Origin: CAJQQK01 sp963696075
GTDB lineage: Bacteria; Pseudomonadota; Alphaproteobacteria; Rhizobiales; Hyphomicrobiaceae
DNA: 64,000 bases
NCBI GenBank assembly: GCA_963696075.1
Contig: CAVOJD010000010.1
Span: 1 to 64,000 of the forward strand
Direction: 5' to 3'
Below are positions 1 through 8,071 of the stretch, piece after piece. Positions within the stretch are counted from its first letter, which is position 1; the number at the start of each line of letters is the position of its first letter. The notes under the pieces were generated by a model. It had not been told where the DNA came from and did not search any database. It saw only the letters and a list, made by a program, of their open reading frames with translations. Made by a program: the position numbers and the translations under genes.

Positions 1-104
1 GCTATTGGCCCTAAGCCGATAAGCTCTTCGGAAGCATTTCGTGTCCGCTGTTCGCACCTTAGCACTCCACGCTCCTCCAACGGCGTAAGCCGTCCAGCGC
101 CCAA

Positions 105-166
105 CCGGGCGCCGGGCCTTAGGCCCGCCCCCGCGGAGGCGCAGCGCGATTGCATCGCAATCGCGC
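105..166 (+). repeat. Structured two-hairpin repeat, dispersed copy
   Basis: Hairpin A is GGGCC-TTA-GGCCC (114-126) with one more C-G pair outside. It is followed by GCCC, three bases and CGGAGG, then hairpin B, a perfect 10-bp stem GCGCGATTGC with loop ATC (144-166). The same order of parts recurs at 17100-17196 and four times in tandem at 33887-34369. It lies just past the 3' end of the minus-strand HNH gene. I see no gene between 1 and 186. Confidence 0.7.
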
Positions 167-186
167 GTTACGCGCCGTGAGCGCAA

Positions 187-750
187 TCAAGGCTCCAGTT
201 CGCTATCCCAATAAAGATAGTCGAGCCAGCTTTCGTGCAGGTAGTTCGGCGGGAACCGCCGCCCGTTGCGGTGAAGCTCGTAGACCGTCGGGCGGTACGG
301 CGCCTGCATCGGGTGCATGCCGCAGTCTTTCGGCAGCTTGTTGGCCTTGGCGAGGTTGCACGTCGAGCACGCGGCGACGACGTTGTCCCACCGCGTCTGC
401 CCGCCGAGCGAGCGCGGCACGACGTGGTCGAACGTCAGGTCCTCGCGCGTGCCGCAGTACTGGCACGAGAAGCGGTCACGCAGGAACACATTAAAGCGCG
501 TGAACGCAGGGTAGAGCGCCGGCTTGACGTAGGTCTTGAGCGAGACGACCGAGGGCAGGCGCATCTCGAACGTCGGGCTGTGCACTGCCGTATCGTACTC
601 GGAGACAATGTTGACCCGGTCGAGGAAAACCGCCTTCACGGTCTCCTGCCAACTCCACAGCGATAAGGGGTAATAGCTCAACGGGCGGAAGTCCGCGTTG
701 AGCACTAGTGCCGGTCTCAGATCCGACACAACAGCATTGGCTGGCGTCAC
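187..750 (-). CDS. HNH endonuclease family protein
   Basis: A 187-residue protein of the small stand-alone HNH nuclease family common in alphaproteobacteria. The zinc-binding HNH core is at the centre: Cys96-x2-Cys99, the Asp108-His109 pair inside LTFDHVVPRSLGG, and a second Cys128-x2-Cys131 pair, followed by Asn and Lys positions typical of the fold. It would cut or nick nucleic acid in the cytoplasm; the substrate is unknown. The start is GTG at 750, supported by AGGA about 5 bases upstream. It is not next to a restriction methylase or phage gene, so it is probably a resident nuclease of unknown role. Confidence 0.9.
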   Translation of the reverse strand: MTPANAVVSDLRPALVLNADFRPLSYYPLSLWSWQETVKAVFLDRVNIVSEYDTAVHSPTFEMRLPSVVSLKTYVKPALYPAFTRFNVFLRDRFSCQYCGTREDLTFDHVVPRSLGGQTRWDNVVAACSTCNLAKANKLPKDCGMHPMQAPYRPTVYELHRNGRRFPPNYLHESWLDYLYWDSELEP

Positions 751-1005
751 GTGTCCTGTTTCCTTAGCCCTGGGGTTTCAGAAAACTCTACGCACGTCGC
801 ACTCGCGCACCCCTTGATAATAAGCCTCCGTGTCAAATCTGTGAAGCGGACGTTGGAATTGCAACCTAAGAGCGGATATTTTGCCCGCATGCACAAGGGC
901 TTCGCGGGTTATTGGCGGCACGCCGAAGCTGTGGATTAAGCGCACTGGCGGGGCCGTAATGCAACGAAACCGCCGGCGACCGCGCCGGACAATTCGCCGA
1001 CGCCG

Positions 1006-1678
1006 CTAAACGCCGATGCCGCTGCGGCCTTGCTTGACGACGGCATAGTAGGCCCACAGCAGCCGCGCCGACACCGACCGCCACGGCCGCCAGACCTCCG
1101 CAAGCGCTTCGAGTTCGCGCAGCGCTCGGCCGGTCGTCGAGCTCGAACGCATGTTGCGCAGCGATCTGCAACGCAAGATCGCCCGGCGCGAACGCGTCGG
1201 CCCGGCCAAGACAGAACATCTGGAAAATGTCCGCCGTCCAGGGTCCGACGCCATGAATGGCAATCAGCGCCTCCCGCAGCGCGTCGTCAGGCATCGCGCC
1301 CGCCCCCTCGAGATCGAGCCCGTCATCAAGAACCGCCCGCGCGACGGCGCGCAACGTGCGAACCTTCGGCGCCGACAGCCCGCACGCCTTGAGCGCGGCA
1401 TCGTCGAGCCGGGCGACTTCGGCAGCACTCATCGGCTGAATGGACGCCGCGCACTTCGCCCAGATCGCGGCAGCGCTCGCCACCGACAACTGTTGGCCGA
1501 CAACGATCCGCGCAAGGCCCTGAAAGCCCGGTTCGCGCAGTCTGAGCGGCGGATCGCCGGCCGCCTTGTGGACGCGCCGCATGATCGCGCAGCGCCGCCT
1601 CAGGGATCGGACGCCGCGCGCGATGTCGTCTTCGCACGTGATGACGTGGTTGCCTCGCCGGCTGCCAGCGCGGGTCAT
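1006..1678 (-). pseudogene. alkA: DNA-3-methyladenine glycosylase II (AlkA family), frameshifted
   Basis: The first 186 residues read as an HhH-GPD base-excision glycosylase that removes alkylated bases: the helix-hairpin-helix IHGVGPWTADI is at about 141-151 and the catalytic Asp is at about 167 in PGDLAL. After DDRPSA the frame loses similarity, and the family C-terminus (ALAEVWRPWRSVSARLLWAYY) continues in the next frame to a stop at 1006. Removing one base near 1117 restores AAELEALAEVWRPW, which fits the family. The start ATG at 1678 has a strong GAAGGAG ribosome site. Either a real +1 frameshift or a sequencing error; the rest of the gene is intact. Confidence 0.75.
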
Positions 1679-2175
1679 GCGTTCTCCTTCGCACAGGCCA
1701 GGGGTGCGACGTCGCCGCGATCAATATGCGTCATGCGAAGCCGGGCCGAAAGCAATGCGGTTGTCAAACCGCACCGGCTGCCCAACCCACACCAATGCGC
1801 GATAGAACATTGTCGTCCTCTCGCAAGAACATTGAGCGAACTTTTTATGGACTCACGCCATGAATCGTGCGATGTTCTTCTTGTGTTCACGGCCTTGGAA
1901 TTGCCCCACCGGCGCCCCACGAAGGCCCGAACAAGTTGAGAAAAAGGGTTTGTAGCAAGCGTGAGTATAGCGTTGTCCGGGTGCGTTGAGACCCGCGTTT
2001 GTTCTCGTGTGTGGTTCGCGTCAGTTGAGTTCGTTTTGTGCGTTCCTGGCCCCACCAGGTTGGTTCCCCCGCGTTGTCTCTTGAGCTGGTTTGTAACGCG
2101 TTTGTCAGTCGCGTTGTAGCGTTGGCGTCGTCTCTCCTACCCCCGCTGCTGTCATAACGAAGTGGACCCCGATCG
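1679..2175. other. Gene-free divergent interval with repeated GCGTT motifs
   Basis: About 500 bases between the divergent alkA and the Cas2-like gene. No open frame here resembles a protein. Between 1970 and 2124 the plus strand is rich in G and T and carries eight GCGTT motifs in the same orientation (about 1970, 1983, 1995, 2040, 2071, 2098, 2111, 2119), five of them GCGTTG. Promoters for both flanking genes should lie here, but I cannot place them confidently. Confidence 0.4.
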
Positions 2176-2544
2176 ATGCGCACTTACCTCGTCTCTTACG
2201 ACCTCGCCGACCCCGCCTTCAACCGCAACGCCCTGACGTCCGCAATCATGATGCTGGGCCAGTCTTGGGCGCGTCCGCTGGCGCAGACCTGGTACGTGAA
2301 ATCCGACCTGGCCGAAGACGACATCCAGTCCCTGCTGCGCGAACTGCTCCAGCACGATGATGGCCTCATCGTCCAGGCCGTCGATGATGAAGCGCGCCTC
2401 GCCGGCACTGAGATGCGCTGGTTCCGTCAGCGTCCGCTGCTGCACGATCTTCCCCAGAACAACATCGTGGCCTTCCCGGTCATCACCGATCCGCCGGCGC
2501 CCGCTGAGATCGAAATCCCAATGCCGCTGGCAGAGGCCAGCTAG
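2176..2544 (+). CDS. Small Cas2/VapD-like (SinR-family-like) protein
   Basis: A 122-residue protein of unknown function. Its start MRTYLVSYDLADP, followed by a helix and then TWYVKSDL, gives the beta-alpha-beta order and the early acidic residue of the ferredoxin-like fold of Cas2, VapD and SinR-family proteins. That assignment is by pattern only. There is no cas1, no CRISPR array and no partner toxin or antitoxin nearby. The tail (about residues 100-122) is rich in Pro and Glu. The start is ATG with only a weak GTGGA upstream. The gene converges on hisH with 14 bases between the ends, where hisA would often be found. Confidence 0.75.
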   Translation: MRTYLVSYDLADPAFNRNALTSAIMMLGQSWARPLAQTWYVKSDLAEDDIQSLLRELLQHDDGLIVQAVDDEARLAGTEMRWFRQRPLLHDLPQNNIVAFPVITDPPAPAEIEIPMPLAEAS

Positions 2545-2558
2545 GCATCGCGCATCGA

Positions 2559-3215
2559 TCAGGGCGTCCAGGCCAGGAAGTTGCCGAGTAGCGTGAGGCC
2601 GAGGGTCTGGCTCTTTTCCGGGTGGAACTGCGTACCTGCGAGGTTGTCCCGCCCGATCATCGCCGTGATCGCGAGGCCGTGCTGGCTGGTTGCAACGCAC
2701 GCCCCGGGGTCATCCAGCATCATGTGGTAGGAGTGGACGAAGTAGGCGTGCAGCCCGTCCCGCCCCGTTGCAATGCCCTCAAGCAACGGGTGCGGGCGGT
2801 GCTGATCCAGCGTATTCCAGCCCATGTGCGGGACTTTGAGCGCGTCGTCGCCGGTCTCGATCAAGGCGACATCGCCGTCAAACCATCCAAGCCCCGGCGT
2901 TTCGCCATATTCGAGCCCGCGCCGGCCCATCAACTGCATGCCGACGCAAATGCCGAGAAATGGCCGCTGCCGGCGGATCGCAAAATCCTCGACCGCCTCG
3001 ATCATGCCGGCGACGGCATCAAGCCCGCTGCGGCAGTCGGCAAAGGCCCCGACCCCGGGCAGGATGACGCGGTCGGCCCGCGCGACGTCTCTCGGATCGC
3101 GTGAAACGAGGACCTTGGCAGCAATGTCGTGATCCCGCGCCGCCCGCTCGACCGCCTTGTGGGCTGAATGCAGGTTCCCGGATTCATAGTCGACGATGAC
3201 GACGGTTTGCGTCAC
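2559..3215 (-). CDS. hisH: Imidazole glycerol phosphate synthase, glutaminase subunit HisH
   Basis: Class I glutamine amidotransferase that supplies ammonia to HisF in histidine synthesis; 218 residues from the chosen start. The catalytic triad is visible: Cys90 in GICVGMQ, and His198 and Glu200 in FHPEKSQ. The start is GTG at 3215, seven bases after GGGAG; a TTG two codons upstream sits too close to that site. It follows the DUF2628 gene in the hisB operon. The usual next genes hisA and hisF are missing, since the neighbour is a convergent unrelated gene, so the synthase partner must be encoded elsewhere. Confidence 0.95.
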   Translation of the reverse strand: MTQTVVIVDYESGNLHSAHKAVERAARDHDIAAKVLVSRDPRDVARADRVILPGVGAFADCRSGLDAVAGMIEAVEDFAIRRQRPFLGICVGMQLMGRRGLEYGETPGLGWFDGDVALIETGDDALKVPHMGWNTLDQHRPHPLLEGIATGRDGLHAYFVHSYHMMLDDPGACVATSQHGLAITAMIGRDNLAGTQFHPEKSQTLGLTLLGNFLAWTP

Positions 3216-3263
3216 GCCCAAACTCCCAAAAACGATTGCAGCAGCAGGACGGCTGCAGGACTC

Positions 3264-3821
3264 CTACGATGAAGGTTTCCGCCTGAGCCAGCCACCTGCC
3301 GAGCGCCAGCCCGTTCGTCGCGGCGGGATGACGTCACCCTCGCGCGGGACCGGCCGGGCCGACGTCGCCCGGAAATTGCCCGGCGACTCGAAATTGTTCG
3401 GATTGACGATCCCGACCGTCGGCACCCAGCCCTCGAAGAACCGCCGTTCGCACTCTTCGTAGGTGTTCCCGGTCACCGAACCGACCATCCGCCAGTCGCG
3501 CTGATCGAGCGTCCACCGTTCCAGCGCATCGGCCTCGAAGCCAACCACGAAGTTGAGCGCGAGCGTTGCATAGTAGCGCCAATGCTCGTCAATCTCGAAC
3601 AGCGTGATCACGCCATGGATCGCGGCGAAGATGACCAGATAGCCGAGCAAGACCAGCCACATGCGATTGGCGAGCATCCAGATCGGCGGCACCAGGAACG
3701 CGAAAAACGAAAACCCCTCGCGCACGAATTTCAACCGCTCCGCCCGCTCGTCACGGTCCGAAGGCGGATCGGGACGCTCGTGGATCGAGTAGGACTGTTG
3801 TGATTTCAGGAATCCGAACAT
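3264..3821 (-). CDS. DUF2628 family membrane protein
   Basis: A 185-residue protein with two hydrophobic segments at about residues 34-62 and 78-95, an acidic-basic N-terminus, and a C-terminal half with FFEGWVPTVGIVNP. This matches DUF2628 proteins, often found between hisB and hisH in alphaproteobacteria. The function is unknown; a link to histidine metabolism is suggested only by position. The ATG at 3821 has a GAGG ribosome site. It lies 48 bases before hisH and 65 bases after hisB on the same strand, consistent with one operon. Confidence 0.85.
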   Translation of the reverse strand: MFGFLKSQQSYSIHERPDPPSDRDERAERLKFVREGFSFFAFLVPPIWMLANRMWLVLLGYLVIFAAIHGVITLFEIDEHWRYYATLALNFVVGFEADALERWTLDQRDWRMVGSVTGNTYEECERRFFEGWVPTVGIVNPNNFESPGNFRATSARPVPREGDVIPPRRTGWRSAGGWLRRKPSS

Positions 3822-3886
3822 CCAAGCCTCTATCTTGCCTGTTTCCGGCGCGGCGCGCCCGCATGCCCCGACCGCCGGATGCGCGA

Positions 3887-4483
3887 TCAGCCCTTGAGAG
3901 AGCCCTTGGTCGACGGCACCCGGTCACCCTGACGTGTGTCGATTTCTAGCGCCGTGCGAAGGGTGCGCGCCAGCGCCTTGAAGCATGTCTCGGCAATATG
4001 GTGGCTGTTGACGCCGTAGAGATTGGCGACATGCACCGTAATGCCGGCATTCTGCGCAAACGCCTGGAACCACTCGCGGAATAGTTCGGTGTCCATGTCA
4101 CCGACCTTCGGTGTCGGAAACGTGACGTCCCAGACCAGGAAGGGCCGGCCGGACACGTCGATGGCAGCCCGCGTCAGCGTCTCGTCCATCGCGAGGTGAC
4201 AGTCGGCATAGCGCGTGATCCCGCGCCGTTCGCCAAGCGCCTCGGCAACGGCCTGCCCGAGCACGATGCCGCTGTCTTCCGTGGTGTGGTGGAAATCAAT
4301 ATGCAGGTCGCCCTTGGCCTTGAGCGTGATGTCGATCAGGGAGTGCCGGGCGAGCTGCTCGATCATGTGGTCGAGGAAGCCGATACCGGTTGAAACGTCG
4401 AACTGTCCCGTCCCGTCGAGATCAATCGCCGCCTCGATCTGGGTTTCTTTCGTCTGCCGGTTAACCTTTGCCGTACGTGCCAC
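3887..4483 (-). CDS. hisB: Imidazoleglycerol-phosphate dehydratase
   Basis: Catalyses dehydration of imidazole glycerol phosphate in histidine synthesis. The 198 residues match the single-domain alphaproteobacterial enzyme. Manganese-binding His/Glu motifs are visible: STGIGFLDHM, DLHIDFHHTTED and the second-half YGVNSHHIAE. I chose GTG at 4483, nine bases after GGAG, because the upstream extension has no similarity to the family. It is transcribed away from hslV, and the 181-base gap should hold both promoters. The neighbouring hslVU is a usual arrangement in this class. Confidence 0.95.
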   Translation of the reverse strand: MARTAKVNRQTKETQIEAAIDLDGTGQFDVSTGIGFLDHMIEQLARHSLIDITLKAKGDLHIDFHHTTEDSGIVLGQAVAEALGERRGITRYADCHLAMDETLTRAAIDVSGRPFLVWDVTFPTPKVGDMDTELFREWFQAFAQNAGITVHVANLYGVNSHHIAETCFKALARTLRTALEIDTRQGDRVPSTKGSLKG

Positions 4484-4664
4484 TGCATTTCGCTCCAATC
4501 GTTGCCGCTTCCGTGTAGCAGCTTGCTTCTGCGGCTCAAAGGGGGCAGGTGAACCTTGGTGTCGCGCAGCCGCCTGACAGCGGTAAAACAATAGCCATTG
4601 TCTGGCGCCTCAGTCGCCGCCACTTGTTTTTCTCGCACCGAACGCCAATCTCGAAACCGGAACA

Positions 4665-5777
4665 ATGATGATGACGAACGATACCCATTCAGCCGGCCCG
4701 GTTTGGCACGGCACCACGATCCTCACCGTCCGCAAGGCCGGCCGGGTCGTCATCGCCGGTGATGGCCAGGTCACGCTCGGGCAAACCGTGATCAAGGCCA
4801 ACGCCCGCAAGGTCCGCTCGATCGGCCGCGGCGATGTCATCGGCGGCTTTGCCGGCGCCACGGCGGACGCCTTCACGCTGTTCGAACGCCTCGAAGCAAA
4901 GCTGGAACAGTACCCCGGTCAACTGACCCGCGCCGCCGTTGAATTGGCCAAGGACTGGCGCACCGACCGCTATCTGCGCCGCCTCGAGGCGATGATGCTG
5001 GTCGCCGACCGCGAAACCACGCTGACGCTGACCGGCACCGGCGACGTGCTCGAGCCTGAGCACAGCGTCATGGGCATCGGCTCCGGCGGGTCCTATGCGC
5101 TTGCCGCCGCCCGCGCGCTCCTCGACACTGACCTCGACGCGGAAGCCGTCGCCCGCAAGGCGATGGGCATCGCCGCCGATATCTGCGTCTACACCAACGC
5201 CAATCTCGTCATTGAAAGCCTCGAGTTCGAGCCGATGACGGCGCCGTCAATCGACATCACGTTTGCGCCGGTGACCGAACGCCACTGGCCGCTGCTTGAG
5301 CGCTGGCTGCATGCGCCCCATATGCGCGAGTGGTGGGGCGACCCCGACCTCGAGCTTGAGATGATCCGCGACATGGTCGAGGGCCGCGACACGACCCGAC
5401 CGTTCATCTTTTCGATCGACGACAAGCCGCTCGGCTACATCCAGGTCTGGCGGGTCGCTGACGCCCTGTGCGAGCCGTGGCTAACCGAAGCGCCGTGGCT
5501 CACGAAGTTGCCGCCCGGCACCATCGGCGTCGACCTGTCGATCGGTGAACCGGCCTATCTTGGCTGTGGCATCGGCTCCGCTGTTCTGGCGCGTTTCGTT
5601 GACGACCTTCGCGCGAAGGGCCATGACACGATCATTATCGACCCCGATCCGCGCAATCACCGCGCCGTGCGGGCCTACCAGAAGGCGGGCTTCCGCGTGG
5701 CGCCCGAGTTTTCAGATCCGACCGGCGCATCCCTCATCCTGCGCCATGAGACTTCCAGGAGCGCCGACACCCCATGA
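4665..5777 (+). CDS. hslV: HslV peptidase fused to a GNAT acetyltransferase
   Basis: Residues 1-188 are the complete HslV (ClpQ) threonine peptidase. A 16-residue propeptide ends in HG, then Thr17-Thr18 is the catalytic N-terminus; Asp33 and Lys49 match mature Asp17 and Lys33. The part closes with VYTNANLVIESLEF, where HslV normally stops. The frame continues without a stop into residues 191-361, an AAC(6')-like GNAT domain (WWGDPDLELE, acetyl-CoA loop YLGCGIGSAV, DPDPRNHRAVRAYQKAGF). An acetyltransferase gene lying between hslV and hslU in relatives is my recollection, so loss of the hslV stop would explain the fusion. ATG 5233 could serve as an internal start. The end overlaps hslU by ATGA. 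Confidence 0.9.
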   Translation: MMMTNDTHSAGPVWHGTTILTVRKAGRVVIAGDGQVTLGQTVIKANARKVRSIGRGDVIGGFAGATADAFTLFERLEAKLEQYPGQLTRAAVELAKDWRTDRYLRRLEAMMLVADRETTLTLTGTGDVLEPEHSVMGIGSGGSYALAAARALLDTDLDAEAVARKAMGIAADICVYTNANLVIESLEFEPMTAPSIDITFAPVTERHWPLLERWLHAPHMREWWGDPDLELEMIRDMVEGRDTTRPFIFSIDDKPLGYIQVWRVADALCEPWLTEAPWLTKLPPGTIGVDLSIGEPAYLGCGIGSAVLARFVDDLRAKGHDTIIIDPDPRNHRAVRAYQKAGFRVAPEFSDPTGASLILRHETSRSADTP

Positions 5778-7093
5778 CCAGTTTCTCCCCGCGCGAGATC
5801 GTCTCCGAGCTCGACCGCTACATAATCGGTCAGAACGACGCCAAGCGCGCCGTCGCGATCGCGCTGAGAAACCGTTGGCGCCGCCAGCAGCTCGAGACGG
5901 GCCTGAAGGAAGAGGTGCTGCCGAAGAATATTCTGATGATCGGCCCGACCGGCGTCGGCAAGACCGAGATTTCGCGTCGTCTCGCAAAACTGGCCGGCGC
6001 GCCCTTCATCAAGATTGAAGCGACCAAGTTCACCGAAGTCGGCTATGTCGGCCGTGATGTCGAAAGCATCGTCCGTGATCTGGTTGAGGTCGGTATCGGC
6101 CTTGTCCGCGACCGTCGCCGCGAAGCCGTCCGCGCCCGCGCCGAGGCAGCCGCCGAAGAGCGCGTCCTCGATGCCCTCGTCGGCGAGAGCGCCCAGCCGT
6201 CGACCCGTGAGAGCTTCCGTCGCCGCCTGCGCGAAAACGAGCTGAACGACAAGGAAATCGACATCGAGCTGAGTGACTCGGGCGGCGGTGGCCTTCCGAT
6301 GTTCGAACTTCCCGGCCAGCCCGGCGCCTCCGTCGGCATGATGAACCTGAACGACATGCTCGGCAAAGCGCTCGGCCAGCGCACCAAGAAACGCCGCGTC
6401 ACCGTCAGCGACGCTTATGCCCCGCTGATCGCGGAAGAAAGCGACAAGCTGCTCGATGATGACCAGATCATCCAGGAAGCCCTCGAAGCGGTCGAGAACG
6501 ATGCCATCGTCTTCCTCGACGAGGTCGACAAGATTTGCCGCGCCAGCGCTGAGAGTGGCCGTGTCGGTGGCGACGTCAGCCGCGAAGGCGTCCAGCGCGA
6601 CCTGCTCCCCTTGATCGAAGGCACCACCGTTGCGACCAAGTACGGACCCGTCAAGACGGACCATATCCTGTTCATCGCATCCGGCGCCTTCCACATCGCC
6701 AAGCCCGCCGACCTCTTGCCGGAACTGCAGGGCCGCCTGCCGATCCGTGTCGAATTACGCCCGCTCACCCGCGAGGACTTCCGCCGCATCCTGACCGAGC
6801 CCGAGGCGAGCCTGATCAAGCAGTATATCGCCCTGATGGCGACCGAGGGCCTCGAACTCATCTTCACGGACGACGCCATCGACGCGCTCGCCGACGTCGC
6901 GGTGAAGGTCAACGACACGGTCGAAAACATCGGTGCCCGCCGCCTCCAGACGGTGATGGAGCGCGTGCTCGACGAGATCTCGTTCACGGCGTCGGACAAG
7001 GGCGGCGAGTCGGTCACGATCGACGCCGCCTACGTCAAGACGCACGTCGGCGACCTGGCAGATGATGCGGACCTGTCGAAGTTTATTCTTTGA
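5774..7093 (+). CDS. hslU: HslU, ATPase subunit of the HslUV protease
   Basis: AAA+ unfoldase that feeds substrates to HslV. The 439 residues match the family. Walker A is GPTGVGKT at about 58-65, the pore loop GYVG follows, the I-domain spans about 110-230, Walker B is IVFLDEVDK at about 246-254, and sensor 2 is in ENIGARRLQTVMERVLDEI. It ends in DLSKFIL, the C-terminal tail that inserts into HslV and activates it. It shares ATGA with the end of the hslV-GNAT gene, so the two are translationally coupled. Confidence 0.97.
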   Translation: MTSFSPREIVSELDRYIIGQNDAKRAVAIALRNRWRRQQLETGLKEEVLPKNILMIGPTGVGKTEISRRLAKLAGAPFIKIEATKFTEVGYVGRDVESIVRDLVEVGIGLVRDRRREAVRARAEAAAEERVLDALVGESAQPSTRESFRRRLRENELNDKEIDIELSDSGGGGLPMFELPGQPGASVGMMNLNDMLGKALGQRTKKRRVTVSDAYAPLIAEESDKLLDDDQIIQEALEAVENDAIVFLDEVDKICRASAESGRVGGDVSREGVQRDLLPLIEGTTVATKYGPVKTDHILFIASGAFHIAKPADLLPELQGRLPIRVELRPLTREDFRRILTEPEASLIKQYIALMATEGLELIFTDDAIDALADVAVKVNDTVENIGARRLQTVMERVLDEISFTASDKGGESVTIDAAYVKTHVGDLADDADLSKFIL

Positions 7094-7135
7094 GGTCTCG
7101 GCTGAGGCGGCGGCGGGTGTTGCCGGGCCTAATGC

Positions 7136-8026
7136 TCACGCAGCCCGCCCGAACCCCGCGTCGAAGACCTTGTCCGCCATCACCTGGCATCTGAGAATGT
7201 GGCGCGGCTCGTCCGGGCCATAGTCGGCGATCGCGTTGTGGAGCGTGCCGATGTTCTCCCAGAACAGGACATCGCCCTCGCTCCAGTGATGCGCGAACTG
7301 GTACTTTTCCTGAAGCTGGTGTTCGAACAGGAAGGCCAGCGTCTCGTCGCTTTCCGCCGCATCCATGCCGACAATCTTCGTCGCATAGCCGGGATTGCAG
7401 TAGAGAACCTTCTTTCCCGTGATCGGGTGCGTCATGAAGATCGGATGAGCCACCGGTGGCTTCTTGGCGCGCTGCTCCGCCGTCAGCGGCCCGCGCGTGG
7501 AACCAGGCCGCGACCGCATCATCTCCCAGAATTTCTCGAAGTCGTGGATCGCCTCGCGGCCCGCGAGCTTCGTCTTCAGGTCGTCCGGCAGATCGTCGTA
7601 GGCGGCATGCATGTTGGCAAAAACCGTATCGCCAAGGGCCTTGCCATCGCGCCGGGGTATCTCAAGCGCGAACAGCACATTCCCGAACGCGATCTCCTTC
7701 GAATACGACATGTCCGTGTGCCAGCCCTGGCCGGCGTCGCCGAGCCCGATCGGCTTGCCGTCGCGTTTGATGTTGGACAGGACCATCACTTCCGGCAGGC
7801 CGGGCACCGTATAGGGCCCCGCCGCGACGTTGATTTCGAGCGTTCCGAACCGCTTGGCGAAGTCCGCCTGCTGCTGCGGCGTCAGGTCCTGGTCCTTGAA
7901 GCACAGCACGCCATAGTGCCCGATCGCCTGGACAATGTCGGAAAACGCGCGATCGCTGAGCGGCTTGGCAAGATCGATGCCGGTGATGCGCGCACCGAGC
8001 GTCTCTCCGGTGGGCTCGATTTTCAT
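7136..8026 (-). CDS. TauD/TfdA family Fe(II)/2-oxoglutarate dioxygenase
   Basis: A 296-residue 2-oxoglutarate-dependent oxygenase. The iron ligands are visible as His103-x-Asp105 in WHTDMSY and His263 in GTLHNAIADY, with the 2-oxoglutarate Arg in RHILRCQV near residues 275-279. The family hydroxylates small substrates such as taurine or aryloxy acids; the substrate here cannot be told. The start ATG at 8026 has GGAGG eight bases away. It is last of three closely spaced minus-strand genes (dehydrogenase 45 bases upstream), which suggests one catabolic or detoxifying unit. Confidence 0.93.
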   Translation of the reverse strand: MKIEPTGETLGARITGIDLAKPLSDRAFSDIVQAIGHYGVLCFKDQDLTPQQQADFAKRFGTLEINVAAGPYTVPGLPEVMVLSNIKRDGKPIGLGDAGQGWHTDMSYSKEIAFGNVLFALEIPRRDGKALGDTVFANMHAAYDDLPDDLKTKLAGREAIHDFEKFWEMMRSRPGSTRGPLTAEQRAKKPPVAHPIFMTHPITGKKVLYCNPGYATKIVGMDAAESDETLAFLFEHQLQEKYQFAHHWSEGDVLFWENIGTLHNAIADYGPDEPRHILRCQVMADKVFDAGFGRAA

Positions 8027-8071
8027 GTCTGACCTCCAGGTCGTGGCGCTGGGCGTTAGAGGCCGGCGCCT

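Noticed and set aside
1675..2055. A 126-residue minus-strand protein upstream of alkA
   Set aside because: Composition is not protein-like and it runs through the GT-rich intergenic region and the alkA ribosome site.
5231..5777. GNAT as an independent gene rather than a fusion
   Set aside because: No stop separates it from HslV and the internal ATG 5233 has no good ribosome site; kept only as an alternative start.
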